Assembly (NCBI RefSeq): GCF_000367945.1
Contig: NZ_KB849179.1
Span: forward strand, 2,599,582-2,663,581
Direction: 5' to 3'
From: Acinetobacter proteolyticus
GTDB lineage: Bacteria; Pseudomonadota; Gammaproteobacteria; Pseudomonadales; Moraxellaceae
DNA length: 64,000 nucleotides
Below the pieces are notes generated by a model. That model saw only the letters and a program-made list of their open reading frames with translations. It made no database searches and was not told where the DNA came from. Both the position numbers and the translations under genes were made by a program. Positions 52,273 to 63,181 of the stretch are shown in pieces (positions within the stretch are counted from its first letter, which is position 1; each line of letters starts with the position of its first letter).

Positions 52273-55125
52273 ATGGATACCAGTGTGCTACCGATTATTA
52301 TCTTATTACCGCTCATACTCGGCACCACCCTTGTCTCACAATTACAGCGTATTTCGCGTGGCGTGACGGCACTTGGGGCGATTGGCATCAGCCTTAGTTG
52401 TTTTATTTTACTTTTAACTCAGGCAGAAACGGTTCTTCAGGGCAATACCCTGCAACAAAGCTGGGACTGGCTTCCACAGCTTGGAATTAATCTGAGTTTT
52501 CGCCTAGATGCATTAGGTTTATTGTTTGGTCTGCTGATTAGCGGTATCGGCACCCTGATTTATATTTATGCCTATTACTATCTCAGCCCTAAAAATTCTC
52601 TCAGTAAACTTTACCAGTTATTGATGCTGTTTATGGCAGCCATGCTGGGGATTTCTCTCTCAAATAATCTGATTATCTTATTGGTGTTCTGGGAGCTGAC
52701 CAGTATCTCCTCATTCCTGCTGGTTGGTTATTGGAGTCAATACGAGGCAGCGCAACGTGGCGCCCGTATGGCTCTGACCATCACAGGCATGGGCGGTTTG
52801 GCCATGCTCGGTGGCTTTGTGCTGATCGGACAAATCACCGGCACCTACCAGATTGATGAATTGGTATTGATGAAAGATTCCATTCAGCAACATGCGCTTT
52901 TTGTTCCAGCCTTATTGCTGATCCTGTTAGGTGCATTCACCAAAAGCGCCCAGTTCCCCTTCCATTTTTGGTTACCGAATGCGATGGCAGCGCCAACCCC
53001 TGTGTCGGCCTATCTACATTCTGCAACCATGGTCAAAGCTGGGATTTTCTTGTTGGCGCGTTTAGCTCCTATTTTTATTGGTGCTGCGCTGTATCACAAT
53101 ATCGTGACTTTTGTCGGCCTGTTCACTTTATGTATGGCCGCAGGTTTTGCAATTTTCAAAGAAGACCTAAAAGGACTTTTGGCCTATTCAACCATTAGTC
53201 ATTTAGGTTTAATCGTATGTTTACTCGGTATTGGCTCGCCATTGGCGGTGGCTGCCGCAATTTTCCACATCATCAACCATGCCACCTTTAAAGCGGCATT
53301 GTTCATGATTGCAGGGATTATTGACCACGAAACGGGTACACGTGATTTACGCAAACTCAGTGGTATTTGGCAACTGCTTCCATTTACGGGCACCCTCACC
53401 ATGATCACCGCTGCCTCAATGGCGGGTGTACCATTGACCAATGGCTTTATCTCCAAAGAAATGTTCTTTACCGAGCTATTGGCTAACTTATCGGGTCCCG
53501 TGATGGTGATTTCAGCCATCGTCGCAACGCTAGCCGGTATTTTCGCAGTCAGCTATTCGATTCGCCTCGTTCATGGGGTGTTCTTCGACGGCCCAGTTGG
53601 TAAACATGTACCGAATAAAGATGCGCACGAACCACATTTCGGTATGCGCTTACCTGCCATTATTTTGGCAACCTTATGTATCTTGGTCGGTATCCTCCCT
53701 GCTCTACTGGCAGGAACAATGGTCAACAGCGTCACTCGTGCAAGTTTGGCACAGCCTGAATTTGAAGGCGTTTATCTCGCGATTTGGCATGGCATCAATG
53801 CCCCTCTGATCATGAGTTTGATTGCACTGATTGGCGGATCGATTTTGTATTTTGTATTGGCAAAAGAGGGGCGCATTCGTAAAATCGACTTAGATCCTTA
53901 TCTTGGAAAATTCCAAGGCAAGATTCTGTTTGATCTATTCTTGAAAAATTTATTACTCACCAGCCGTAAGATTAAACAGAAGACCGAAAACGGTTCTTTG
54001 CAAAGCTATATCCTCTGGATTGTGTTGTTTAGCATCATCATGGTCGGCTTACCACTGTTCAACCAAGGCTTAACCACTGGCACACGTGAGCTCACCCATG
54101 CGCCTTGGGTGGCGATTGTACTCTGGCTGACCCTGTTCTCAGGTTGCTGGATGATGCTATGGTTCCATCATGAGCGTATCAAAGCCGTCCTGATCAGCGG
54201 TGCTGTTGGTTTGGTGGTCACCATGGTTTTTGTGACCCTCTCTGCACCCGACTTGGCATTGACCCAGATTACGGTTGATGTGGTCACCACTGTTTTATTA
54301 CTGATGAGTTTGTCTTTACTGCCACAGCTCACCCCATATGAATCGAGCCGTTCACGTCGTTGGCGAGATGCCAGCCTTGCCATCGCAGGTGGTTTAGGTA
54401 TTGGTTGGATTGCTTGGTTGCTGTTAACCCGCGATCACAATTCAATCTCATGGTTCTTTTTACAACAGGCGATTCCGTTGGGTGGTGGCTCAAACGTGGT
54501 CAATGTGATCTTGGTTGACTTCCGTGGTTTCGATACCTTCGGTGAAATTACCGTACTCGGCATTGCTGCCATTGGTGCGCTCTGTCTGATGGATGGTATG
54601 CGTGCACATGGGACTACCATGACCCAAGGTTTAACCTATCGCTTTAATCCTTCACCATTGATGTTCCGTATCACGGCGTCATGGATTTTGCCACTGGCCT
54701 TGGTGGTCAGTGTCTACATCTTCATGCGTGGGCACAATCTTCCGGGCGGCGGCTTTATTGCAGGTCTGATTACCTCAATGGCACTGATTATTCAATACAT
54801 CGTATTGGGTCAAGACCAAACCGAACAGATGATCAAAGCCAAATCAGGTCGTCTCTATGAATTATGGATTGGAACAGGTTTAACCATTGCAGGTCTCACC
54901 GGTATTATCGCATGGTTCTGGGCTCGCCCCTTCCTCACCAGTGCCCATATTTATGTCGAAGCACCATTGCTTGGAAAAATGCATCTTGCCTCTGCAGTCG
55001 CATTTGATACAGGGGTCTACATTACCGTTGTAGGTGCTGCCATGTTGTTGATCTCCGTACTCGGAGACTCTCGTCACTCTAGTATGGCTGGTCCAATCCC
55101 AGGTGGAGATAAACAAAATGATTAG
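52273..55125 (+). CDS. mnhA: Mrp/Mnh cation:proton antiporter subunit A fused to subunit B
   Basis: This 950-residue membrane protein has an NuoL-like antiporter core (residues 1-480, with F-W-E-L-T-S-I-S-S-F-L-L-V-G-Y-W and the K-S-A-Q-F-P-F-H-F-W-L-P-N-A-M motif), the MnhA C-terminal region, and from about residue 795 an MnhB domain (M-R-G-H-N-L-P-G-G-G-F-I-A-G-L). Fusion of A and B is typical of group 2 Mrp (PhaAB-type) systems. The complex exchanges Na+ or K+ for H+ for salt and pH tolerance. It is first of six genes; its stop overlaps the next start. Confidence 0.95.
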   Translation: MDTSVLPIIILLPLILGTTLVSQLQRISRGVTALGAIGISLSCFILLLTQAETVLQGNTLQQSWDWLPQLGINLSFRLDALGLLFGLLISGIGTLIYIYAYYYLSPKNSLSKLYQLLMLFMAAMLGISLSNNLIILLVFWELTSISSFLLVGYWSQYEAAQRGARMALTITGMGGLAMLGGFVLIGQITGTYQIDELVLMKDSIQQHALFVPALLLILLGAFTKSAQFPFHFWLPNAMAAPTPVSAYLHSATMVKAGIFLLARLAPIFIGAALYHNIVTFVGLFTLCMAAGFAIFKEDLKGLLAYSTISHLGLIVCLLGIGSPLAVAAAIFHIINHATFKAALFMIAGIIDHETGTRDLRKLSGIWQLLPFTGTLTMITAASMAGVPLTNGFISKEMFFTELLANLSGPVMVISAIVATLAGIFAVSYSIRLVHGVFFDGPVGKHVPNKDAHEPHFGMRLPAIILATLCILVGILPALLAGTMVNSVTRASLAQPEFEGVYLAIWHGINAPLIMSLIALIGGSILYFVLAKEGRIRKIDLDPYLGKFQGKILFDLFLKNLLLTSRKIKQKTENGSLQSYILWIVLFSIIMVGLPLFNQGLTTGTRELTHAPWVAIVLWLTLFSGCWMMLWFHHERIKAVLISGAVGLVVTMVFVTLSAPDLALTQITVDVVTTVLLLMSLSLLPQLTPYESSRSRRWRDASLAIAGGLGIGWIAWLLLTRDHNSISWFFLQQAIPLGGGSNVVNVILVDFRGFDTFGEITVLGIAAIGALCLMDGMRAHGTTMTQGLTYRFNPSPLMFRITASWILPLALVVSVYIFMRGHNLPGGGFIAGLITSMALIIQYIVLGQDQTEQMIKAKSGRLYELWIGTGLTIAGLTGIIAWFWARPFLTSAHIYVEAPLLGKMHLASAVAFDTGVYITVVGAAMLLISVLGDSRHSSMAGPIPGGDKQND

Positions 55126-55486
55126 TATTGAATTTTTACTCGCTTCAGGGATTGGCTTACTCACCGCAACAGGCATTTATTTGATTCTGCGTGCCAGAAC
55201 ATTTCCAGTGGTCCTTGGTTTAGCCATGATTGGCTATGCGGTGAACTTGTTCCTGTTTGCCATGGGCCGCCTGCAAATCAATGCACCTGCGGTGTTGACT
55301 CAGGCCACCAAAGTGACCGATCCACTCCCTCAAGCATTGGTATTAACGGCGATTGTGATTGGCTTTGCCACCACAGCCTTTATCGTGCAACTTGCCTTAC
55401 GTAGTCGTTATGAATCTGGTACAGATCATGTCGACTCGAAAGAAGAACCCACCTTGACTTATGACCCACGTGAGGATGAGCCATAA
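55118..55486 (+). CDS. mnhC: Mrp/Mnh antiporter subunit C
   Basis: This 122-residue protein is related to NuoK, with three membrane helices (about 5-24, 29-48, 69-95) and the V-L-G-L-A-M-I-G-Y-A-V-N-L-F-L-F segment. I chose the ATG at 55118, which overlaps the mnhA stop; the frame from 55103 is only five codons longer. The C-terminal tail is acidic. Its stop overlaps the mnhD start (TAATG), which implies translational coupling. Confidence 0.93.
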   Translation: MISIEFLLASGIGLLTATGIYLILRARTFPVVLGLAMIGYAVNLFLFAMGRLQINAPAVLTQATKVTDPLPQALVLTAIVIGFATTAFIVQLALRSRYESGTDHVDSKEEPTLTYDPREDEP

Positions 55487-57297
55487 TGTTTGATTTTTAC
55501 AGTTTCTGGCACGCTCACGCTCCAATTATCAGTATCTTAATTCCAGCATTCACCAGTTTTATTCTGGTGTTATTGGGCAATCCAGGTTCAGGTTCTTTAA
55601 AGCAAGATTGGCGTCAACCTTGGCGTCGCGGAATTAGTATTGCTTCGGCAGTTTTAGGCTTAATCACGGCAATCAGTTATCTGAGTATTGCCAGCACAGG
55701 CCAAATTACGGTTTATCAGCTCAGTGAATGGTCAGCGCCATTTGGGATTGTCTTAGTCCTTGATCGCTTATCCGCTTTTATGTTGGTCCTGACCTATATG
55801 CTTGCAGTACCCGTGATTTGGTATGCCAGTGAGAACTGGGATACCCGTGGGCGCTATTTCCATACCATGGTGCATTTCCTGCTCATGGGAATCACCGGTG
55901 CATTCCTGACAGGCGACTTATTCAACTTATTCGTCTTCTTCGAAATCCTACTGATGGCTTCTTATGTGCTGTTATTGCACGGTCAAGGTCGTCCACGTTT
56001 CCAACTTGGGGTGCATTACGTCACCATTAACTTGCTAGCCTCTGCCCTGTTCCTGATTGGTCTAGGCATGATTTATGGCAGCGTCGGCAGCTTGAATATG
56101 GCTGATGTTGGCCGTCTGGTATCAAGTCTAGATGGCGATCAGCACAAGCTTGCTGTTGCAGGTGGACTACTGCTGTTTGTGGTGTTTGGTATTAAAGCTG
56201 CGATGTTGCCTGTCGGCTTCTGGTTGCCGAAAACCTATGCAGTTGCAAGCACACCTGTCGCTGCGATTTTTACCATTATGACCAAAGTGGGGATTTATGC
56301 CATTTTACGTGTCAATGGTACAGTCTTTGATGATGCTATGGCACAGAGCATTTTCAAGAATTGCTTGTTGATCATTGGCTTGGTGACTTCCCTTTACGGT
56401 GTGATTGGTGCAATTGGCGCTGAACGCTTACGCCGTTTTGTTGGCTTCATGGTGTTGTCATCGATTGGTACATTGCTGATTTCAATTGCCATGTTCAATA
56501 CACAGGCATGGGCCGCAGCACTGTATTATTTAGTTCACAGTACCTTGATCGCAGCAGCTTTCTACTTATTCTGTGGTTGGATGACCTCGCAACGTGGCGC
56601 TTTTAAAGATCATTTAAAAGTTGCACCACGAATCAAACAGGAAAAAGCGGCTGCTTTTACTTACTTTACCATCGCCTTGATGATGGCAGGTTTACCACCA
56701 TTCAGCGGCTTCCTAGGTAAAGTTTTCATCTTACAAGCCACTGCTGAGACACCGTATCAAGGCTGGATCATCGCAGTAATCCTGATTGTGAGCTTGCTCA
56801 GCATTATCGCCATGACACGCGTTGGCTTTATTCTGTTCTGGCGTGCAACACCACCTGAAGAAGATCAGAAAGAAGCGGCTTATGCTGAGTATCAAGCCCT
56901 ACCTGAGCTTGCACCGAAGCGGAATGATACTGCGATCTATATTTTACTTGGCGCATTAATGCTTTATGTGGTTTGTGCAGCGCCGATTCAGAACTATACG
57001 CTTGCAACAGCACAGCAAATTCAGAATCACGCGCTGTATAACCAGACTATACTGAAACATGATGCACAAGGTCGCCCAATCAGCGTACAGCCTTATGATC
57101 CAAGCTATTTACCTGAAACCAAATATGGCGGTGAGGTTGAAGATCCGAATGCCTTGCTGATTCCAGACATTATTTCAAAGCCAACCCTACAAGGCGAACA
57201 TATTTCTGAATATAAGCAGCGTCAAATTGCGGAGCAAGTCCTAGAAGCGCCGACCATTCCGAATAGCACACAGTTAAAGCCAATGGAGGATCACTGA
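55486..57297 (+). CDS. mnhD: Mrp/Mnh antiporter subunit D
   Basis: This 603-residue NuoN/NuoM-like antiporter subunit has about fourteen helices, including F-N-L-F-V-F-F-E-I-L-L-M-A-S-Y-V-L-L with the conserved Glu and G-I-K-A-A-M-L-P-V-G-F-W-L-P-K-T-Y with the conserved Lys. The last 90 residues are a soluble tail that looks variable. It starts inside the mnhC stop and ends inside the mnhE start (TGATG), with GGAGG before the latter. Confidence 0.95.
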   Translation: MFDFYSFWHAHAPIISILIPAFTSFILVLLGNPGSGSLKQDWRQPWRRGISIASAVLGLITAISYLSIASTGQITVYQLSEWSAPFGIVLVLDRLSAFMLVLTYMLAVPVIWYASENWDTRGRYFHTMVHFLLMGITGAFLTGDLFNLFVFFEILLMASYVLLLHGQGRPRFQLGVHYVTINLLASALFLIGLGMIYGSVGSLNMADVGRLVSSLDGDQHKLAVAGGLLLFVVFGIKAAMLPVGFWLPKTYAVASTPVAAIFTIMTKVGIYAILRVNGTVFDDAMAQSIFKNCLLIIGLVTSLYGVIGAIGAERLRRFVGFMVLSSIGTLLISIAMFNTQAWAAALYYLVHSTLIAAAFYLFCGWMTSQRGAFKDHLKVAPRIKQEKAAAFTYFTIALMMAGLPPFSGFLGKVFILQATAETPYQGWIIAVILIVSLLSIIAMTRVGFILFWRATPPEEDQKEAAYAEYQALPELAPKRNDTAIYILLGALMLYVVCAAPIQNYTLATAQQIQNHALYNQTILKHDAQGRPISVQPYDPSYLPETKYGGEVEDPNALLIPDIISKPTLQGEHISEYKQRQIAEQVLEAPTIPNSTQLKPMEDH

Positions 57298-57824
57298 TGC
57301 AAAAATTTTCTTTGCTTGAGCGTTGGTTTCCACATCCATTTGTGTCGGTGCTGATTTTCTTGAGCTGGTTGATGCTGGCGCATAGTCTGGATCTGACCGA
57401 TATTTTAATGGCATTGATTCTAGCTGTTGCGATTGCACGGCTGGTCAGTCCATTTATTGCCAGAACGCCGCATATTCATTGGCTTCCTGCGATTAAACTG
57501 GTCTTTGTAGTGCTGTGGGATATTGTGATTTCCAACTTCCGTGTTGCCAAAATGGTGCTTGGTCCAATGGATCAATTACACCCTAAATGGTATCGGGTTC
57601 CGCTGGAAACTGAGCACGAGCAAGTGAATACTTTACTCGCGATGATTATCACCACTACGCCTGGTACAGTTTCAGCCGGAATCGATCAGGAACGTGGGGA
57701 TATTCTGGTGCATGCACTCAGTTCAGATAACACCGAACTGGATATTCAAGACATTAAAAAACGCTATGAAAGGCCTTTAATCGAAATCTTTGATGTCAAG
57801 ATTACAGAAGGAGCAAATAAATGA
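57297..57824 (+). CDS. mnhE: Mrp/Mnh antiporter subunit E
   Basis: This 175-residue protein has two or three N-terminal membrane helices and a cytosolic domain with the family motif A-M-I-I-T-T-T-P-G-T-V-S-A-G near residue 118, followed by L-V-H-A-L. It overlaps mnhD by 1 bp and mnhF by 4 bp (ATGA), so it is tightly coupled within the operon. Confidence 0.94.
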   Translation: MQKFSLLERWFPHPFVSVLIFLSWLMLAHSLDLTDILMALILAVAIARLVSPFIARTPHIHWLPAIKLVFVVLWDIVISNFRVAKMVLGPMDQLHPKWYRVPLETEHEQVNTLLAMIITTTPGTVSAGIDQERGDILVHALSSDNTELDIQDIKKRYERPLIEIFDVKITEGANK

Positions 57825-58096
57825 CCATTTTGCCTTATGCATTGGGTATCGGTTTAATTGCCATTACCATCTCTATGTTTCTGTGCTTGATTCGCCTGAT
57901 TGCAGGCCCTTCAGTGATTGATCGACTCTTGGCACTCGATACTCTATTCTTAAATGCCACCTGTCTGATCGTGGTCTTAGGTATTTATTGGGTCAGCACC
58001 AATCTATTCGAAGGTGCGCTCTTGGTTGCAATGCTCGGCTTTGTTTCTACTGCCGCACTTGCTCGTTACTTCACTACAGGTCATGTAATTGATTAA
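57821..58096 (+). CDS. mnhF: Mrp/Mnh antiporter subunit F
   Basis: This 91-residue protein has three helices and the MnhF motif R-L-I-A-G-P-S-V-I-D-R-L-L-A-L-D-T near residue 25. It overlaps mnhE by 4 bp and precedes mnhG by 11 bp. Confidence 0.94.
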   Translation: MTILPYALGIGLIAITISMFLCLIRLIAGPSVIDRLLALDTLFLNATCLIVVLGIYWVSTNLFEGALLVAMLGFVSTAALARYFTTGHVID

Positions 58097-58107
58097 GGAG
58101 CAATGCC

Positions 58108-58482
58108 ATGCAACTGATTCTTGAGATTGTGGTTTCATTTTTTGTGGTGTTTGGTGCGTTCTTTATGCTGATCGGTTCGATTGGCATGATCCGTCTACCT
58201 GACTTATTTATGCGCCTGCATGCACCAACCAAATCCAGTACCTTGGGCCTCGGTAGCTTCCTGATCGCAGCGATGATTTTCGCAGCGATGCATGGTCGTT
58301 TTGGTTTTGCTGAGTTACTGATTACCTTATTTGCCTTTATCACTGCACCAGTATCGGCAAATTTGATGGCACAAGCAGCCATCCACTTACGCTTACGCTC
58401 AACCAGTGGTGATGTACCAGAAGCTTTAAATCGTCCACTACCTTGGCAACGTTACCGTCGCAATCCGTTGAAAAAAGATTAA
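58108..58482 (+). CDS. mnhG: Mrp/Mnh antiporter subunit G
   Basis: This 124-residue protein has three helices and the MnhG signature G-M-I-R-L-P-D-L-F-M-R-L-H-A-P-T-K-S-S-T near residue 28. AAGGAG precedes the ATG. It closes the mnhAB-C-D-E-F-G operon, which ends at a shared terminator with the rimP-rbfA operon on the other strand. Confidence 0.95.
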   Translation: MQLILEIVVSFFVVFGAFFMLIGSIGMIRLPDLFMRLHAPTKSSTLGLGSFLIAAMIFAAMHGRFGFAELLITLFAFITAPVSANLMAQAAIHLRLRSTSGDVPEALNRPLPWQRYRRNPLKKD

Positions 58483-58496
58483 TTTAGAGCCAGCAA

Positions 58497-58525
58497 TAAA
58501 AAAGCCACCCGAAGGTGGCTTTTTT
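58497..58525. terminator. Bidirectional terminator between mnhG and rbfA
   Basis: AAGCCACC (58502-58509) pairs with GGTGGCTT (58514-58521) around CGAA, with A and T runs on either side. Confidence 0.93.
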
Positions 58526-58533
58526 ATGTGTAC

Positions 58534-58935
58534 TTACTTTTGTTCGTCTTGCTCTTGTTCAGGTAAATCCTTCACAGCTTCAGCAATCAGACCAAACATA
58601 TAATTACCGTAGGCATTGGTTTTGTCATAGTGGAAGCGTAAACGAGGCGTCACGCGAGTTTTAATGCGACGACTCAATTCATGGCGCAAGAAACCAGATG
58701 CTTTATTCAATACATCTAAAGTTTCTTTATTCGCAACTTCACTTTGATCATCACCGAGTTCACGCCCCATTACCGTGACATAAACTTCGGCATAACCCAT
58801 ATCTGCACTGACTTTCACGGCTGAAATGGTCACCAGACCACCCAGACGTGGATCTTTAAGCTCCTGACGGATAAGCTCAGACAACTCACGTTGTACTGAA
58901 TCCGCCATGCGCTTTAAGCGTTGGCTACCCGCCAT
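58534..58935 (-). CDS. rbfA: Ribosome-binding factor A
   Basis: RbfA is a 30S maturation and cold-adaptation factor of the KH fold. The 133 residues show R-V-x-x-x-I-Q-R-E-L-type start (D-S-V-Q-R-E-L-S-E-L-I), K-D-P-R-L-G-G-L-V-T-I-S, and the A-S-G-F-L-R-H-E-L-S-R-R-I-K-T-R-V-T-P-R-L-R-F core. Its ATG overlaps the infB stop by one base. It is the last gene of the operon; truB, which follows in E. coli, is absent here. Confidence 0.95.
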   Translation of the reverse strand: MAGSQRLKRMADSVQRELSELIRQELKDPRLGGLVTISAVKVSADMGYAEVYVTVMGRELGDDQSEVANKETLDVLNKASGFLRHELSRRIKTRVTPRLRFHYDKTNAYGNYMFGLIAEAVKDLPEQEQDEQK

Positions 58936-61649
58936 TAAAGACTCCGTTTAATCAATTGAACATCATACACTTCGATCTTATCTTGTGCTTTGATGTCTTT
59001 ATAGCCTTTGACTGCAAGACCACATTCCATGCCGGCACGAACTTCTTCAACCACTTCTTTATAGCGACGAAGAGATTCAAGCTCGCCTTGGAACACAACC
59101 ACGTCATCACGTAATACGCGAATTGGCTTGTTACGGTGTAATACACCTTCAAGAACCATACAGCCCGCTGCCGCACCAAACTTGCTTGAGTGGAACACTT
59201 CACGCACTTCAGCAACACCCAAGATGGTCTCACGGTGTTCAGGTGCAAGCTTACCGCTCATTGCCGCTTTAACATCATCAATCAATTGATAAATAATGCT
59301 GTAGTAACGAATATCGATACCATCTTGGTCCGCTTTTTGACGCGCACTATTGTCAGCACGTACGTTAAAGCCTAGCAACACCGCTTCTGACGATTCAGCC
59401 AAAGTCACATCTGACTCAGTGATCGCACCGACACCAGAACCGATAACACGGACTTTAACTTCGTCAGTCGCAAGTTCATCAAGTGCAACATGCAATGCTT
59501 CTAAAGTACCGCGTACGTCAGTTTTGAGTACCACGTTCACTGTAGGAACATCTTTCTTGCCCATTGATGCCATGATGTTTTCAAGACGCATCGAGCTTGC
59601 ACGCTCAAGACGTTTTTGACGTTCGCGATCTGCACGAGCATCAGCAACTTCACGCGCTTTCTTCTCATCGTTCACTACAAGAACTTCGTCACCCGCCATT
59701 GGTGCTTCTGGTAAACCTAAGATTTCAACTGGAATTGATGGACCAGCAGAAGTAATACGTTGACCATTTTCATCCGACATCGCACGAACACGACCATAAG
59801 ATGAACCAGCAAGAACCAAGTCACCAATGTTCAAGGTACCGTTTTGTACCAGAATCGAGGTCACTGCACCGCGACCTTTGTCAACACGTGCTTCAATGAC
59901 CACACCTTGCGCCGCGCCTTCTGCTGAAGCTTTAAGCTCCATCAACTCAGCTTGGATCAAGATCAAATCAAGTAAACCGTCAATACCTGCACCAGAATGT
60001 GCTGATACTTTGGCAATTGGCACATCACCGCCCCACTCTTCAGGTACGATCCCTTTGGTGGTCAATTCGTTTAATACACGGTCTACGTCAGCTGACTCTT
60101 TGTCCATCTTGTTGATGGCAACAATGATCGGCGTACCCGCAGCACGTGCATGGTCAATTGCTTCTGCAGTTTGTGGCATGACACCATCATCAGCTGCAAC
60201 AACTAGGACCACGATATCAGTCGCTTTCGCACCACGTGCACGCATAGAAGTAAACGCTGCGTGTCCCGGTGTATCTAGGAACGTAATAATCCCTTTCTCA
60301 GTTTCAACGTGGTAAGCACCGATATGCTGAGTAATACCACCCGCTTCACCCGCAGCCACTTTAGAGCGACGGATACGATCCAGTAATGACGTTTTACCAT
60401 GGTCAACATGACCCATGATCGTGACAACTGGTGGACGAGTGGTTTGCTCACCACGTGCTTCTTCAGCAGCAACCAATAAGTTATCTTCTGCTTGCGTATC
60501 TGAAACTAAAACAGGGTTATGGCCCAATTCTTCAACCACAAGAACAGCAGTATCTTGATCAATGGCTTGGTTCTGAGTTACAAGCTCACCCATTTTCATG
60601 AGGGTCTTGATGACTTCACGAACTTTAACTGCCATTTTTTGTGCTAGATCAGCAACGATGATTTTTTCACCGATCTCAACATCATAAATTTGCTTTTTAA
60701 CTGGTTTTTCAAAACCATGTTTATTCGCTTGGCTGGTTTTTAAACCGCGCTTATGATGGCTTTTGCTGAAGCTTTGTTCTGCTTGCGCATCACCACCACG
60801 ACCGCCTTTTTTACCAGCACGTGGGTTTGCTGTTGCACCACCACGTTTGATTTCACGGTCTTCCTTGTTAAAGGAATCTTCATACGCTTGGCCAACAAGA
60901 CCAGCGGCTAAAGGGGAATCATCAATCACGCGAATGGTTGTCGTCGCATCATCACTTGAATATTTTGATGCCATTTTACGCATTTGTTCAAGCGTACGTT
61001 GCTGCGCCTCTTCAGCCGCCTTACGACGTACTGCTTCTTCAGTCGCTTTCAACTGAGCAGTTTGCTCTTCACGTGCACGCTTTTGTTCTGGTGTTTCTGT
61101 TGGACGAATAACTGGGGCTTTAATGACCTTGTCGCTATTACGTTTTTTCACCACAACTGCTGCTTTTGCAGGTGCTTGACCTGAACTATCAGAAGTATGC
61201 GCAGCACGCATCGCCTCTAAAGTTGCATTGGCTTTTTGTTCTGCACTGTGACGAGCTTTTTGATCTGCTTCATCACGTACTTTTTGTTCAGCACGGACTT
61301 TTGCATCAGCTTCTACACGCGCTTTTGCTTCTGCTGCAAGTAACTCTGGATTTGGCTTAGCAAAAACTTGTTTCTTGCGAACTTCAACATTAATGCTTTT
61401 CGCTTTACCTGAAGTACTTGTTACTTTAGCAGTACTCGTTGTTTTACGTTTCAACGCAATCTTTCCTGTGTTACCACTTTCCTGACCATGTACTTTTTTC
61501 AAGTGATTGACTAAAGTATCTTGCTGTTCAGTGGTAATAATGTCATCTGCTTTACGCTGTGGTAGACCTGCTTCGCGAACCTGCTCTAGGAGTTTCTCTA
61601 CAGGACGTTCTACGCTGAGCGCTAACTCTTGAATCGACTTGTCCGTCAT
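58935..61649 (-). CDS. infB: Translation initiation factor IF-2
   Basis: This GTPase brings fMet-tRNA to the 30S P site. The 904 residues include an N-terminal IF2_N domain, a long charged Ala/Lys/Glu-rich linker (about 95-250), then the G domain with G-H-V-D-H-G-K-T-S (G1), D-T-P-G-H (G3) and N-K-M-D (G4), followed by domains II-IV. It is downstream of nusA by 10 bp. An initiator tRNA, the substrate of IF-2, lies upstream of the same operon. Confidence 0.97.
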   Translation of the reverse strand: MTDKSIQELALSVERPVEKLLEQVREAGLPQRKADDIITTEQQDTLVNHLKKVHGQESGNTGKIALKRKTTSTAKVTSTSGKAKSINVEVRKKQVFAKPNPELLAAEAKARVEADAKVRAEQKVRDEADQKARHSAEQKANATLEAMRAAHTSDSSGQAPAKAAVVVKKRNSDKVIKAPVIRPTETPEQKRAREEQTAQLKATEEAVRRKAAEEAQQRTLEQMRKMASKYSSDDATTTIRVIDDSPLAAGLVGQAYEDSFNKEDREIKRGGATANPRAGKKGGRGGDAQAEQSFSKSHHKRGLKTSQANKHGFEKPVKKQIYDVEIGEKIIVADLAQKMAVKVREVIKTLMKMGELVTQNQAIDQDTAVLVVEELGHNPVLVSDTQAEDNLLVAAEEARGEQTTRPPVVTIMGHVDHGKTSLLDRIRRSKVAAGEAGGITQHIGAYHVETEKGIITFLDTPGHAAFTSMRARGAKATDIVVLVVAADDGVMPQTAEAIDHARAAGTPIIVAINKMDKESADVDRVLNELTTKGIVPEEWGGDVPIAKVSAHSGAGIDGLLDLILIQAELMELKASAEGAAQGVVIEARVDKGRGAVTSILVQNGTLNIGDLVLAGSSYGRVRAMSDENGQRITSAGPSIPVEILGLPEAPMAGDEVLVVNDEKKAREVADARADRERQKRLERASSMRLENIMASMGKKDVPTVNVVLKTDVRGTLEALHVALDELATDEVKVRVIGSGVGAITESDVTLAESSEAVLLGFNVRADNSARQKADQDGIDIRYYSIIYQLIDDVKAAMSGKLAPEHRETILGVAEVREVFHSSKFGAAAGCMVLEGVLHRNKPIRVLRDDVVVFQGELESLRRYKEVVEEVRAGMECGLAVKGYKDIKAQDKIEVYDVQLIKRSL

Positions 61650-61659
61650 CTATTATCTC

Positions 61660-63144
61660 CTAGTTAAACCATGATTCACGTGCTTTCATAATTAACTGAC
61701 CCGCTTTGTCATGACCTAAACCTTCGATATCAGAGATATCATCAGTTGCTTGGTCCGCCAAATCATCAACAGTAACCACACCACGCGCCGCCAATGCATA
61801 CGCAATCTCAGTCGTCATACCTTCCATACCGAGAAGTTCTGCACTTGGCTCTTGAATATTTTCTTGCTGTTTCAATGCATCTGTTAAAGCAGCTTCTTTC
61901 GCACGACTTTGAAGCAATTCAACTAAATCTGCTTCAAGCTCGATTTCGTCAAATGTTTCAGCAGGTACATACGCAATCTCTTCTAACGAAGTGAAGCCCA
62001 TTTCGACTAAAGCCATTGCCAAGTCTTCTTCAATATCAAGACGTGTAATAAACATGTCTAAATACTGTTGCGCTTCATTTTGCTGACGAGCACGATACTC
62101 TTCTTCTAACATCATGTCGAGTTTATAACCCGTCAATTCCGATGCTAAACGAACATTTTGCCCTTGCGAACCAATCGCACGTGCTAATTGATCATTGGTT
62201 GCGAAAATGATATCTGCACTGCGTGCATCTTCATCTAACACAATACCTGATACATCAGCTGGCTCTAATGCGCTTGCAATATATTGTGCTGGATCATCAG
62301 ACCACACCACGACATCAATACGCTCACCGTTCAACTCTTGCTGTACTGCTTGGATACGTGTACCACGCATACCAATACATGCACCCACAGGGTCAATACG
62401 ATGGTCATTGGTTTTCACTGCAATTTTAGCACGAACACCCGGTTGACGAGCAGCTGCTTTAATTTCGATGATTTCTTCAGAAATTTCTGGAATTTCTTTT
62501 TTCATCAATGCAATTAACATCTCAGGACGGGCACGTGACAATAATAATTGTGCACCACGACCTTCACGGTTGACATTATACAAGATTGCATTGATACGCT
62601 GTTTAGGGCGTAAAATTTCTTTATGAATGGTTTCTTCACGTGCTAAATACGCTTCAGCGTTGTCGCCTAGATCAATGATAAAGCCATCTTTAGTTTGCTT
62701 TTTCACTTCACCGTAAATCAACTCACCCACTTTAGATTCATAAGCATCGGCAACAAGTGCGCGCTCTGCTTCACGGATCTTTTGTACGATCACTTGTTTT
62801 GCGATTTGTGCAGCGATACGGCCGAATTCGATCGACTCGACTTCCAACTCACGCACATCACCAATTGACCATTGTGATGGATCTACATCAGAAATTGCAT
62901 CTTGACATGCCGGCATTTCATGATCTTCATCCGCAACCACAGTCCACTGACGGAACGTACGGTAATCACCTGTTTTACGATCAATCTCAACACGAAGTTG
63001 AGCTTCTTCTGAACGGGTACCTTCGTAAAACTTTTTCTTCGTTGCCGCAACCAGTGCTTGCTCTAACGCTTGGAAGATCGCTTCACGACTAACACCTTTT
63101 TCATTACTAACCGTTTCTGCAACGGTAAGAATTTCGCGGCCCAT
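61660..63144 (-). CDS. nusA: Transcription termination/antitermination protein NusA
   Basis: This RNA polymerase-binding factor has 494 residues: an N-terminal domain, an S1 domain (about 135-200, G-E-V-K-K-Q-T-K-D-G-F-I-I-D-L-G), two KH domains (D-P-V-G-A-C-I-G-M-R-G-T-R-I and A-I-G-S-Q-G-Q-N-V-R-L-A) and C-terminal acidic repeats of the gammaproteobacterial type. It lies between rimP (37 bp upstream) and infB (10 bp downstream). Confidence 0.97.
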   Translation of the reverse strand: MGREILTVAETVSNEKGVSREAIFQALEQALVAATKKKFYEGTRSEEAQLRVEIDRKTGDYRTFRQWTVVADEDHEMPACQDAISDVDPSQWSIGDVRELEVESIEFGRIAAQIAKQVIVQKIREAERALVADAYESKVGELIYGEVKKQTKDGFIIDLGDNAEAYLAREETIHKEILRPKQRINAILYNVNREGRGAQLLLSRARPEMLIALMKKEIPEISEEIIEIKAAARQPGVRAKIAVKTNDHRIDPVGACIGMRGTRIQAVQQELNGERIDVVVWSDDPAQYIASALEPADVSGIVLDEDARSADIIFATNDQLARAIGSQGQNVRLASELTGYKLDMMLEEEYRARQQNEAQQYLDMFITRLDIEEDLAMALVEMGFTSLEEIAYVPAETFDEIELEADLVELLQSRAKEAALTDALKQQENIQEPSAELLGMEGMTTEIAYALAARGVVTVDDLADQATDDISDIEGLGHDKAGQLIMKARESWFN

Positions 63145-63181
63145 AAGTCACCTACCGATTTCTTATAAAATTAAGTTAATA